This document shows, in pieces, positions 1 to 6,837 of a stretch of 19,808 bases of DNA. The notes beneath the pieces are model-generated. The model made no database searches, was not told where the DNA came from, and worked only from the letters and a program-made list of their open reading frames with translations. A program made the translations under genes and the position numbers. Where the stretch lies: contig USJO01000023.1 in NCBI GenBank assembly GCA_900555075.1, forward strand, positions 1 to 19,808, read 5' to 3'. Within the stretch, counting starts at the first letter, position 1. Each line of letters starts with the position of its first letter. This stretch comes from an uncultured Clostridium sp. (GTDB lineage Bacteria > Bacillota > Clostridia > TANB77 > CAG-508).

Positions 1-301
1 TTTTAAATGCAGAATAGCTTTCTTCTCCTAAGTCATTTATACTAACATAACTTTGAATTTTTCCTTTTGCATCTTGAATAGTGCAGAATGATGCTTTTCC
101 CATTATTCTCTTTGCCATTATCCTTCCAGCTATAGAAACATCTTTTCCCTCTAATTCATCATAATTATCCTTAATATCTTGGCTCAAATGTGTTCTATCA
201 TACTTTGTAACCCCAAATGGGTCTTTCCCTTGTGCTTGCAATTCATTCAACTTTTCCTTCCTAATTGCAATCAAATGATTCTCATCTAATACTTCTTCCA
301 T
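1..301 (-). CDS. lysS: Lysine--tRNA ligase, N-terminal part (cut by window edge)
   Basis: The first 100 codons of class II lysyl-tRNA synthetase, which charges tRNA-Lys in the cytoplasm. The N-terminus reads MEEVLDENHLIAIRKEKL, followed by a GKDPFG segment and an OB-fold anticodon-binding region with AGRIMAKRIMGKASFCTIQD, the typical start of bacterial LysS. The catalytic domain lies beyond position 1. The ATG at 301 is preceded by AGAAGGAG at good spacing and by a sigma-A-like promoter (333-361) that gives a leader of about 25 nt. That leader is too short for a T-box. The family and start are directly supported; only completeness is unknown, because the gene runs off the window. Confidence 0.93.
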   Translation of the reverse strand, partial: MEEVLDENHLIAIRKEKLNELQAQGKDPFGVTKYDRTHLSQDIKDNYDELEGKDVSIAGRIMAKRIMGKASFCTIQDAKGKIQSYVSINDLGEESYSAFK

Positions 302-332
302 AAATGTCCACTCCTTCTAATTTTTCCTAAAT

Positions 333-361
333 ATTATATACTAAAAAAACTTATTTGTAAA
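333..361 (-). promoter_or_regulatory. Sigma-A-type promoter of lysS
   Basis: Read on the minus strand: -35 TTTACA (356-361), a 17-nt spacer, and a perfect -10 TATAAT (333-338). It sits about 32 nt upstream of the lysS ATG with the Shine-Dalgarno between. The match to consensus spacing and boxes is strong, but this is a visual call without experimental support. Confidence 0.75.
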
Positions 362-409
362 TAGGTTGACAAAAAGAGTGGTGGTATTTTTAAGAAAATT
401 TCAGGAATA

Positions 410-441
410 AAAAATAGCCAGCTTTTGGCTGACTATTTTTT
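410..441 (-). terminator. Intrinsic terminator after the substrate-binding protein gene
   Basis: Arms 414-422 and 428-436 form a 9-bp stem (one G-U wobble on the minus strand) with a 5-nt loop. The stem is followed on the minus strand by TATTTTTTATT. It starts 13 nt after the stop codon at 449-451. The plus strand also has a T run after the stem, so the structure could work in both directions, although no plus-strand gene feeds into it. Confidence 0.8.
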
Positions 442-448
442 ATTTGTT

Positions 449-1840
449 CTAAATGCTCTTATACCACCCATCAACATTATAAAAAATATTATACCAATTC
501 CCACTAAAATCACCTTTCAGCTTATTATTATGCAAAATTATATAGCTATCAAAGAAAAGGCTTATAAATGGCATTTGTTCTTTGTATTCATTTAGGATTT
601 GCTGATATTTTTGTTTTAAAATCTGTTTGTTTTCTATCTCATTTGCTTGTTTTATTTGTTTTTTCATTTTTTCTTCGCTGAAATATTGGCTTATATCTGG
701 TGTTATTGTTGTTGTTTGTTTTTTTAAGATTAAATCTGCTTTTGAATTTTGGTATGTTTGTATTCGCAGGTTTATTTCATATTCTTTCAGTTGCTCTTGC
801 ATTTTTTCAGCTATTATTTTATCTTCATTCTTTACTGAAATTGTTAAGTTCATTTTCTTTTGTGTGAATAATTCTTGGTCTTTTTCTTGTTGTTTTTCAT
901 TGCTTAGATTTAAATAGCTCCCATATGCTAGTGGAGTGTTTGCTGGGATGTATTTTTTATTATATAAATTATATATTAGTTTTTCTTTATTTGTAGCCAT
1001 ATCCAGCCATTTTCTCATATTAACATCACTAATATTTTCAAGCAATATATAGTAAAATGTTCTGCCCGGTATTATTGTTTCTTCAAACCCTATATTTCCT
1101 ATGTAATTTTCATAATTTGGATTCTTAGTTATTATTATATCTACATTTTCTCGAGTAAAGTTATTATATAATTCTGTACTATTTTTGAATAACTTTACAA
1201 TTATTTTATTATCTGAGCTTTCAATGGTTATTTGATTTTCGGTTATATTTGTATATTTATATTTCCCTGTACCCATTGGTATTTCCGTGTTATATGTATT
1301 TATATCTATTATTGGAAAGCATAAAAAATATTCAAAAAAATTCACAGGCTCTCTTAAATATATTTTCAATGTTGTTTCATTTATTTTTTCTATTTGCCTT
1401 ATTTTTTGAATATTCTCTTTATATATAGTATTCTCTTTTTTTATTACTTCAATTGTATTTTCAACATCCTCTACTTGAACTCTTCTACCGTTTTCCCAAG
1501 TTTTGCCTTCATCTAATTTAATTATATATGTTACATCATCTATTTTTGACCATTCTTCTGCAATTGATGGTTCAACATTAAAATCTCTTGTTATATTTAC
1601 CAAAGGTTCATATATTAACTTGTTCAAATATTGTATTTCTAAATTTTTACTTAAAATTGGATTAATTGTATCAAAATCAGTTACACCTATTGAAAATTCT
1701 TTTATTATATTTGTTTCTTTTCCCTGTGTTTCAAGGTTATTCTTTGCTGGACCTCTTTTTATATATATTATATAGATTCCTGCCAGAATCAATAAAATAA
1801 TAGTAACAATAAAAATATTTTTAAAATACTTTAGTTTCAT
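449..1840 (-). CDS. Membrane-anchored ABC-type substrate-binding protein (SBP_bac_5 family)
   Basis: Resembles family 5 extracellular solute-binding proteins (oligopeptide/nickel type), which capture peptides or small ligands outside the membrane for an ABC importer. Residues 8-27 are a hydrophobic segment followed by KRGPAKNN. The family-like start of the mature domain follows (IGVTDFDTINPILSKN, then YEPLVNI, then PSIAEEW and WENGRRVQVEDV). At 463 aa it is shorter than typical OppA proteins (about 530-550). There is no cysteine near the end of the hydrophobic segment, so it looks like an uncleaved anchor rather than a lipoprotein. No permease or ATPase genes flank it. The ATG is preceded by AAAGAGGAA. 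It lies 78 nt downstream of spoVS, behind a hairpin. Family assignment is fairly secure; the ligand is unknown. Confidence 0.8.
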   Translation of the reverse strand: MKLKYFKNIFIVTIILLILAGIYIIYIKRGPAKNNLETQGKETNIIKEFSIGVTDFDTINPILSKNLEIQYLNKLIYEPLVNITRDFNVEPSIAEEWSKIDDVTYIIKLDEGKTWENGRRVQVEDVENTIEVIKKENTIYKENIQKIRQIEKINETTLKIYLREPVNFFEYFLCFPIIDINTYNTEIPMGTGKYKYTNITENQITIESSDNKIIVKLFKNSTELYNNFTRENVDIIITKNPNYENYIGNIGFEETIIPGRTFYYILLENISDVNMRKWLDMATNKEKLIYNLYNKKYIPANTPLAYGSYLNLSNEKQQEKDQELFTQKKMNLTISVKNEDKIIAEKMQEQLKEYEINLRIQTYQNSKADLILKKQTTTITPDISQYFSEEKMKKQIKQANEIENKQILKQKYQQILNEYKEQMPFISLFFDSYIILHNNKLKGDFSGNWYNIFYNVDGWYKSI

Positions 1841-1860
1841 TTTTTCCTCTTTATATAAAT

Positions 1861-1911
1861 AAGACTTAAGATTTTAGATATTTTAAACTTTGTATCAAAA
1901 TCTCAAGTCTT
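1861..1911 (-). terminator. Long hairpin between spoVS and the substrate-binding protein gene
   Basis: Arms 1861-1875 and 1897-1911 pair over 15 bp on the minus strand, with a single G-U wobble and a 21-nt loop. On the plus strand the same position is an A-C mismatch, so the structure fits minus-strand RNA best. It begins 7 nt after the spoVS stop. The downstream minus sequence (ATTTATATAAAG) has only a weak U tract, so termination may be leaky and the next gene may be partly co-transcribed. Confidence 0.6.
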
Positions 1912-1918
1912 TTATAAT

Positions 1919-2182
1919 TTATTTTCTTGATTCTATAATAAGCTTCATTCCTGTTCGGTTTTCTCCTTCAACCTCTACTTCTGCAAAGGCTGGAATACAT
2001 ACTAAGTCAACTCCTGCTGGTGCTACAAATCCTCTGGCTATTGCCACTGCTTTTACTGCTTGGTTAAGTGCCCCTGCACCTATCGCTTGCATCTCAGCTT
2101 TGTTACTTTCTTTTACTAATCCCGCAATTGCTCCTGCTACTGAATTTGGGTTTGATTTTGATGAAATTTTTAAAATCTCCAT
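1919..2182 (-). CDS. spoVS: Stage V sporulation protein S (SpoVS)
   Basis: A small AlbA-like protein of 87 aa, the usual length (Bacillus subtilis SpoVS is 86 aa). It begins MEILKISSKSNPNSVAGAIAG and contains the highly conserved core AIGAGALNQAVKAVAIARG, then FVAPAGVDLVCIPAF. In B. subtilis it is needed for progress through late sporulation and coat assembly; the family also occurs in some non-sporulating bacteria. AGGAGG precedes the ATG at ideal spacing. It follows ymdB, as in B. subtilis and many Clostridia, but a 149-nt gap with a promoter candidate (2243-2271) suggests separate control. Identification is essentially certain. Confidence 0.97.
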   Translation of the reverse strand: MEILKISSKSNPNSVAGAIAGLVKESNKAEMQAIGAGALNQAVKAVAIARGFVAPAGVDLVCIPAFAEVEVEGENRTGMKLIIESRK

Positions 2183-2204
2183 ATTTTTCCTCCTAAAAAT
2201 ATTT

Positions 2205-2239
2205 TTTGTAACGTTGTTTTTTATTTCATTTGTTACGTT
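2205..2239 (-). repeat. Paired 11-nt repeat in the spoVS leader
   Basis: On the minus strand AACGTAACAAA (2229-2239) and AACGTTACAAA (2205-2215) are direct repeats with one difference, 24 nt start to start. They lie between the candidate spoVS -10 box and the Shine-Dalgarno. The inner words also form a 6-bp inverted pair (TAACGT/ACGTTA). The placement would suit a regulator or RNA structure, but AT-rich sequence gives such matches by chance. Confidence 0.35.
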
Positions 2240-2242
2240 ATA

Positions 2243-2271
2243 TTTATATTATATTTTTAGGGTTTTGTCTA
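2243..2271 (-). promoter_or_regulatory. Candidate promoter of spoVS
   Basis: Read on the minus strand: TAGACA (2266-2271), a 17-nt spacer, then TATAAA (2243-2248). Each box matches the sigma-A consensus at five of six positions. B. subtilis spoVS uses sigma-H; I do not see a convincing sigma-H pair here. The predicted leader is about 55 nt. Confidence 0.5.
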
Positions 2272-2331
2272 TATATTTTTGGAAAATTCTGGAAGTTTTC
2301 ATCGCATAAAATGACCTATTTTTCGCTTTTT

Positions 2332-3105
2332 TTACAATTTTATTCTCTTAATTTTTTCCATTCGACCGTTTTCGTCATTTATTTCTAAAATGCAGCCTGT
2401 TAAAATGATTTCTTTATCATCACTTACTTTATATCTTTCTGGTAAAGCTGTTACAAATCTTTTTATTGATGTTGCAACCTCCATTCCTATCACGGATTTT
2501 TTTGGACCTGTCATTCCTATGTCTGTTATATATCCTGTTCCTTTTTCTAGTATTTGTTCATCTGCAGTTTGTATATGCGTATGTGTTCCAAAAACACAGG
2601 TTACTCTGCCATCTAGATAATAACCCATTGCTATTTTTTCTGCTGTTGCTTCTGCGTGAAAGTCTACTATTATTATATCTGCCTTATTTTTTATTTTATC
2701 TAATATTTCATCTGCCTTCAAAAATGGATTTTCTGTTAATACTGTTACATTTACTCTACCTAATAAATTAATTACTGCTATTTTCTTTCCATTACATTCT
2801 TGTATTCTATATCCTTCTCCAGGAACTCCTGCTGGATAATTTGCAGGTCTTATTATTTTTTCATCATTAATAAAATTAAATATTTCCTTTTTACCCCAAG
2901 TGTGGTTTCCCATTGTTACCATATCTACTTTAGAGTCTTTTAATGTCTCATATATTTTTAGAGTTATTCCCATTCCATCTGCTGAATTTTCTCCATTTGC
3001 AATTATAAAGTCTATGTTGTTTTGTTTTTTATATTCTGGAATAATCTCCTTTACTTTCTTTACTCCACTATTTCCAATAATGTCACCAATAGTCAAAATT
3101 TTCAT
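2332..3105 (-). CDS. ymdB: YmdB-type metallophosphoesterase (2',3'-cAMP phosphodiesterase family, TIGR00282)
   Basis: A 257-aa dinuclear metallophosphoesterase of the YmdB family. In B. subtilis YmdB hydrolyses 2',3'-cyclic nucleotides and influences the choice between motility and biofilm. All metal and catalytic residues are present: D8 (IGDIIG), E39 and N40 (NGEN), N67 and H68 (MGNHTWG), H150 (DFHAEAT), and H175 and H177 (GTHTHIQT). The length matches the family. A Shine-Dalgarno AAAGGA lies 10 nt before the ATG. In B. subtilis the order is rny-ymdB-spoVS. Here spoVS follows as expected, but the upstream neighbour is a second, unrelated metallophosphoesterase instead of RNase Y. Function in this organism is inferred from the family. 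Confidence 0.95.
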   Translation of the reverse strand: MKILTIGDIIGNSGVKKVKEIIPEYKKQNNIDFIIANGENSADGMGITLKIYETLKDSKVDMVTMGNHTWGKKEIFNFINDEKIIRPANYPAGVPGEGYRIQECNGKKIAVINLLGRVNVTVLTENPFLKADEILDKIKNKADIIIVDFHAEATAEKIAMGYYLDGRVTCVFGTHTHIQTADEQILEKGTGYITDIGMTGPKKSVIGMEVATSIKRFVTALPERYKVSDDKEIILTGCILEINDENGRMEKIKRIKL

Positions 3106-3131
3106 ATAAATCTTTTCCTTTCATTTTAGTT

Positions 3132-3155
3132 AAGGTCGCCTAGAACAGCGACCTT
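3132..3155 (-). other. GC-rich stem-loop between two phosphoesterase genes
   Basis: AAGGTCGC (3132-3139) pairs perfectly with GCGACCTT (3148-3155) around an 8-nt loop. It begins 6 nt after the stop of the upstream metallophosphoesterase and lies in the leader of ymdB. No U tract follows in either direction, so it is more likely an intercistronic RNA structure (stabiliser, processing site or weak terminator) than a strong intrinsic terminator. Confidence 0.55.
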
Positions 3156-3161
3156 TTGTGA

Positions 3162-3857
3162 TTATGCTATTTTTATCAAATCAAAATTTGTTTGATCTGA
3201 ACTTGCCATTACAAATTTTATACCATCTATATTGCCCTTCTTCGCTTCCTTTCCAACTTCACCATGTATGTGTCCATATATACATATCTTTATATTATAT
3301 TTTTTCATTGTTTCTATAAAATTTAATTCTGGACTTTCATATCCATTAAATGGTGGATAATGCATACATACTATTATTTCTTTATCATCTCCAAATTTTT
3401 TTATTCCATCTTGAATAGATAGTTCTAGTCTTAGGTTTTCTCTACGTATTATTTTTTCTGGATTTTCTTCTTGTTCTGACCATCCTCTTGTGCCTACTAT
3501 TATTTTATTCTCCCATATATAACTATTATTATATATGAAGTCAATTTTACTAAAATTATTTTCTTTTAAAAATTCCCTCATTCTTTTTAAAGATTCCCAC
3601 CAATAATCGTGATTGCCTTTCAGTAAAAGCTTTGTTCCTGGCAATTCGTTTAGATATTCAAAATCTTTTTTTGCGTCTTGTATATACATAGCCCATGAAA
3701 AATCTCCTGGTAGTAGTATTAGGTCTTCTTCTTTTACTTTTTTTATCCAATTACTTCTTATTTTTTTATCATGATTTTCCCAGTTATCTCCAAATATGTC
3801 CATTGGCTTATTCATACCTAAAGATAAGTGTAAATCTGAAATTGTATAAATTGCCAT
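3162..3857 (-). CDS. Calcineurin-like metallophosphoesterase
   Basis: A 231-aa cytoplasmic phosphoesterase with the full metallophos motif set: D8 and H10 (ISDLHLS), D52 (LPGDFSW), N82-H83-D84 (KGNHDYWW), a VCMHYPP block and a C-terminal YGHIHGE block. The substrate cannot be read from sequence. The family contains nucleotidases, phosphodiesterases and phosphoprotein phosphatases. It starts one nt after the tsaD stop. Its Shine-Dalgarno GGAGGT is made from the last two Gly codons of tsaD, so the two genes are surely co-transcribed and probably translationally coupled. The pairing with tsaD and ymdB suggests an RNA- or nucleotide-related role, but that is inference. Confidence 0.88.
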   Translation of the reverse strand: MAIYTISDLHLSLGMNKPMDIFGDNWENHDKKIRSNWIKKVKEEDLILLPGDFSWAMYIQDAKKDFEYLNELPGTKLLLKGNHDYWWESLKRMREFLKENNFSKIDFIYNNSYIWENKIIVGTRGWSEQEENPEKIIRRENLRLELSIQDGIKKFGDDKEIIVCMHYPPFNGYESPELNFIETMKKYNIKICIYGHIHGEVGKEAKKGNIDGIKFVMASSDQTNFDLIKIA

Positions 3858-3858
3858 G

Positions 3859-4854
3859 CTAACCTCCTAGTTTCAAATTTGGTACTGCATTTAATTTTAA
3901 TTCAGATGTTTTGCCATTTTCGTAATTATAATATGCTGCAGCTGCTATCATTGCAGCATTATCTGTACATAGTTTTAATTCTGGATGATATATTTTTATA
4001 TTTTTTTGTTCTCCTAATTTTTTAAACTCTTTTCTTATATACGTATTTGCTGATACTCCTCCTGCCAATACTACCTTTCTTATCTTATTTTCTTCTACTG
4101 CTTTTATTACATTATCAATTAACATTTCTGTTGTTACTTTTTCGAAACTTGCACATAAATCTGCTTTATTTATTTCAGGATTTTTGTGGTGTAAATTTAT
4201 CACTGCCGTTTTTATTCCACTAAAACTAAAATTTAATCCTTCTATTTTTGATTTTGGTAATTCGATGTTTGCATTTCCTTCATATGCTAGTTTATCTATT
4301 TTAGGTCCTCCTGGATATCCTAGTCCTATTACTCTTGCAACTTTATCATAGCTTTCTCCTATCGCATCATCCTTCGTCCTTCCTAATATTTCAAAATCTG
4401 TATAATTTATTATCTTTACTAGGTGAGTGTGTCCTCCTGAAATTATTAAGCATAAAAATGGCGGTTCAAGCTCTGGATATGTTATATAATTTGCTGCTAT
4501 ATGTCCTTCTATATGATTTACACCTACTAGTGGCTTTTGCAAAGCATATGCTAAGCCTTTTGCATATGATACGCCTACTAGCAATGCACCTACTAAACCT
4601 GGTCCATATGTACAGCTTACAACATCTATATCTTCTAATTGCATATTTGCTTTTTTTATTGCTTCCTTCACAACTTGATTTATAACCTCAACATGACATC
4701 TTGATGCTATTTCTGGTACTACTCCTCCATAAATAGTATGTATATCTATTTGTGAATTTATTACATTTGATAATACTCTTCTCCCATTTACTACAATTGC
4801 TGCAGAAGTTTCATCGCAACTAGATTCTATTCCTAAAACTACTGTATCTTTCAT
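3859..4854 (-). CDS. tsaD: tRNA N6-adenosine threonylcarbamoyltransferase TsaD
   Basis: TsaD (Kae1/YgjD/Gcp) transfers the threonylcarbamoyl group from TC-AMP to A37 of ANN-decoding tRNAs, acting with TsaB and TsaE in bacteria. The 331-aa length is normal. Motifs include GIESSCDETSAA at 8-19, YGGVVPEIASR at 42-52, the metal-binding HIEGH (H114 and H118), SGGHTHL at 139-145, and the C-terminal LCTDNAAMIAAAAY carrying the third metal ligand Asp. TsaB, TsaE and RimI, often adjacent in other Bacillota, are absent here. The gene instead has its own promoter (4873-4901) and leads the group tsaD-phosphoesterase-ymdB. An AAAGGA sequence precedes the ATG. Confidence 0.97.
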   Translation of the reverse strand: MKDTVVLGIESSCDETSAAIVVNGRRVLSNVINSQIDIHTIYGGVVPEIASRCHVEVINQVVKEAIKKANMQLEDIDVVSCTYGPGLVGALLVGVSYAKGLAYALQKPLVGVNHIEGHIAANYITYPELEPPFLCLIISGGHTHLVKIINYTDFEILGRTKDDAIGESYDKVARVIGLGYPGGPKIDKLAYEGNANIELPKSKIEGLNFSFSGIKTAVINLHHKNPEINKADLCASFEKVTTEMLIDNVIKAVEENKIRKVVLAGGVSANTYIRKEFKKLGEQKNIKIYHPELKLCTDNAAMIAAAAYYNYENGKTSELKLNAVPNLKLGG

Positions 4855-4872
4855 ATTATTCCTTTCGTTAGT

Positions 4873-4901
4873 ATTTTATCAATATATACATATTTTGTCA
4901 A
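4873..4901 (-). promoter_or_regulatory. Strong sigma-A-type promoter of tsaD
   Basis: Read on the minus strand: perfect -35 TTGACA (4896-4901), a 17-nt spacer ending in TGA, then -10 TAAAAT (4873-4878), so an extended -10 TGATAAAAT. It lies immediately downstream of the recO terminator and 19 nt from the tsaD start. Confidence 0.8.
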
Positions 4902-4911
4902 TAGCAAAATA

Positions 4912-4938
4912 AGACCTTGCCCCAATATGGACAAGGTT
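4912..4938 (-). terminator. Terminator hairpin after recO
   Basis: Arms 4914-4922 and 4929-4937 form a 9-bp stem (ACCTTG core, one G-U wobble on the minus strand) with a 6-nt loop. CTTATTTT follows on the minus strand, a modest U tract. It begins 7 nt after the recO stop and closes the yqfC-recO cluster just before the tsaD promoter. Confidence 0.65.
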
Positions 4939-4944
4939 TTAAGT

Positions 4945-5658
4945 TTATTTGTATTCTTTTTCTAGTTTCTCTGTTAAGTATAGTTTTGATATTATTTTTA
5001 GTTCTTCTATTGCGTCTTGCGGTATTTGGAATGAATATATTTTTTTTGCATCTGCTAAAATTATATATCTTATTGCATCTTTGGTTGTTTCGCACATATC
5101 TATTGCACCTTTATCTTCTTTGCCACATATTTCACATTTGAATCCATTATCTTTTATGCTGAATTTACTTAATTTTTCTTTTTGTTTGCATATTTTACAT
5201 TCTCTTATTTCTGGTCTATATCCTATTATTGAAAGTAATCTTAATCTAAATATTGAGGTTATTAATTCTAAGTTCTTATCTGTATTTGATATTACATATA
5301 ATGTATTTAGATATAGCTGTAACACTTTATAATTGTTTTGGTTTTCAGTTGTTACATCATTTACTATTTTTGTGATATATACTGCGTATTTTAATTTATC
5401 TAAATCTGTTCTTATATTATAAAATAGTTCTATGGTTTCGCAAGAGTTTATGCTGTAGTTATCTTGTCCTTTGTATAGTATATATTCTCCAAAACATAAA
5501 AATTGAGTGCCTGCCATTAAAAGGCTCTTTGGCCTTCTTGCTCCTTTTGCAATGCACTCTATTTTTCCTAAATTTGGTGTTAATATTGTAAGTATTTTGT
5601 CAAAATCAGACATTATTTTTTCAGCAATTATTATTCCTTTTGTTTTGACTGTTCTCAT
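4945..5658 (-). CDS. recO: DNA repair protein RecO
   Basis: RecO mediates RecA loading in the RecFOR pathway and anneals single strands. The 237-aa length is typical. The N-terminal OB-fold begins MRTVKTKGIIIAEK, with the conserved LTPNLGKIECIAKGARRPKS stretch at about residues 26-45. A helical domain follows, with a four-cysteine zinc site C154-C157 (CKIC) and C175-C178 (CEIC). The ATG is preceded by GGTGAAGGA. The first 38 nt overlap the 3' end of yqzL in another frame. The order era-yqzL-recO is the B. subtilis order. Confidence 0.95.
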   Translation of the reverse strand: MRTVKTKGIIIAEKIMSDFDKILTILTPNLGKIECIAKGARRPKSLLMAGTQFLCFGEYILYKGQDNYSINSCETIELFYNIRTDLDKLKYAVYITKIVNDVTTENQNNYKVLQLYLNTLYVISNTDKNLELITSIFRLRLLSIIGYRPEIRECKICKQKEKLSKFSIKDNGFKCEICGKEDKGAIDMCETTKDAIRYIILADAKKIYSFQIPQDAIEELKIISKLYLTEKLEKEYK

Positions 5659-5767
5659 ATTCCTTCACCTTTATAACTTTTTCTATATCCTCTACTTGTT
5701 TATATTCTAAAAATGTATCTATATTACCTGTATTTTTGAATGTATTCCATGCAATTTGTCTTATCAT
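5621..5767 (-). CDS. yqzL: YqzL-family small protein
   Basis: A 48-codon gene. Its product begins MIRQIAWNTFKNTGNIDTF and continues LEYKQVEDIEKV, ending in a polar tail NSQNKRNNNC. The pattern W-x2-F-x2-TGNID-x-(Y/F)L is what I recall for B. subtilis YqzL, a protein of about 47 aa of unknown function encoded between era and recO, and the position is exactly the same. The ATG at 5767 has AGGGGG nine nt upstream; an in-frame ATG at 5776 touches that Shine-Dalgarno and is less likely. The gene overlaps recO by 38 nt, suggesting translational coupling. Position plus motif make this a confident call; its role is unknown. Confidence 0.85.
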   Translation of the reverse strand: MIRQIAWNTFKNTGNIDTFLEYKQVEDIEKVIKVKEYENSQNKRNNNC

Positions 5768-5830
5768 ACTTTTCATCCCCCTCGTTAATTCTTTAAAAAT
5801 ATTTTCTGTAATTTTATTTATTTTATACTT

Positions 5831-6733
5831 TTATTTTAATTTAAATTTACTAACTATGCTGTTATTATTTTGCCAATCTTCTTTTACTTTTACCCATATT
5901 TTTAAATTTACTTTTGTTTGTAGCATCTTTTCAATATCTTGTCTTGCATACATTCCTATTCTTTTTAGCATGTTTCCATTTTTACCTATTATTATGCCTT
6001 TGTGTGACTCTCTTAACGTGTATATAATTGCTTCTATGTCATAAATATCTTCATTTTTTACAGTTTTTCTTAATTTCATTTTTTGTGTTTCTACATATAT
6101 TCCGTGTGGAATTTCTTCGTCTAATAATTTTAGAGCTTTTTCTCTTATAATCTCTTCCACCATTTGTCTTTCTGTTTGGTCTGTGTATTGGTCTATGTCG
6201 TAATATGCTGGTCCTTCTGGAAGTATTTTTTCTATTTCTTTTAATATAACTTCTGTGTTGTCGTTCTCTAAACTGCTAACTGGTATTATTGCTTCAAATT
6301 CATATTCATTTTTGTATAGTTCTATAACCTTAAATAGTTTTTCTTTTTCTATTAAGTCTATTTTGTTTATAACTAATATAGTTTTTCTTTTTAGTTCCTT
6401 TATTTTATCTAATATTATTTTATCTCCTGTTCCTATTTTGTCTGAAGTTGCGTCTATTATAAATAGTGTTACATCTGAATTTGGAACAGAAGCCCATACT
6501 GTTTCTATCATTGTATTACCAAGTTTAGTTTTTGGTTTGTGAATTCCAGGAGTGTCTATAAATATTATCTGCGAATTTTCTCTATTTATAATTGCTTTTA
6601 TTGCTGTTCTTGTTGTTTGGCATTTATTAGCTGTTATTGCAACTTTTTCCCCAGTTAAACTGTTGATAAGTGTTGATTTTCCTACGTTTGTTCTTCCTAT
6701 TATAGACACAAAACCCGATTTAAAGTTTGACAT
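5831..6733 (-). CDS. era: GTPase Era
   Basis: Era binds the 3' end of 16S rRNA and aids maturation of the 30S subunit. The 300-aa protein has a Ras-like G domain: G1 GRTNVGKS at 13-20 (Thr where Pro is commonest), the KCQTTR switch I segment at 37-42, G3 DTPG at 60-63, G4 NKID at 123-126 and G5 VSSLE. A C-terminal KH domain has the loop GIIIGKNGNMLKRIG (GKNG where GKGG or GKQG is more usual). AGAGAGGAA precedes the ATG. yqzL and recO follow; ybeY lies upstream, separated by a DUF3048 gene and a 104-nt gap with hairpins. The ybeY-era link fits shared roles in 16S rRNA maturation. Confidence 0.97.
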   Translation of the reverse strand: MSNFKSGFVSIIGRTNVGKSTLINSLTGEKVAITANKCQTTRTAIKAIINRENSQIIFIDTPGIHKPKTKLGNTMIETVWASVPNSDVTLFIIDATSDKIGTGDKIILDKIKELKRKTILVINKIDLIEKEKLFKVIELYKNEYEFEAIIPVSSLENDNTEVILKEIEKILPEGPAYYDIDQYTDQTERQMVEEIIREKALKLLDEEIPHGIYVETQKMKLRKTVKNEDIYDIEAIIYTLRESHKGIIIGKNGNMLKRIGMYARQDIEKMLQTKVNLKIWVKVKEDWQNNNSIVSKFKLK

Positions 6734-6768
6734 TATTGTGTTCCTCTCTTTTATATTAGATTTTCTGT

Positions 6769-6834
6769 AGATGGCGGACTTCCATCTCCGCCTATGAAAA
6801 CAAATATGGTCCCCTAGGGCGTCTGTCTTTACAG
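6769..6834 (-). other. GC-rich hairpin cluster between the DUF3048 gene and era
   Basis: In an otherwise AT-rich gap, GGCGGA (6773-6778) pairs with TCCGCC (6787-6792). An overlapping alternative pairs AGATGG (6769-6774) with CCATCT (6782-6787); the two stems share bases and exclude each other. Further upstream in transcription lie the self-complementary CCCTAGGG (near 6811-6819) and a CTGT/ACAG mini-hairpin (6823-6834). No U tract follows, so simple termination is not evident. It may be an mRNA processing, stability or attenuation element in the era leader. Confidence 0.5.
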
Positions 6835-6837
6835 TTA

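Noticed and set aside
1890..2309. 139-codon open frame on the plus strand
   Set aside because: Antisense to spoVS and its leader. Its translation has no recognisable domain, and spoVS on the other strand is certain.
4898..5095. 65-codon minus-strand frame at the 3' end of recO
   Set aside because: It overlaps the coding end of recO in another frame and runs through the terminator hairpin. No Shine-Dalgarno or family match.
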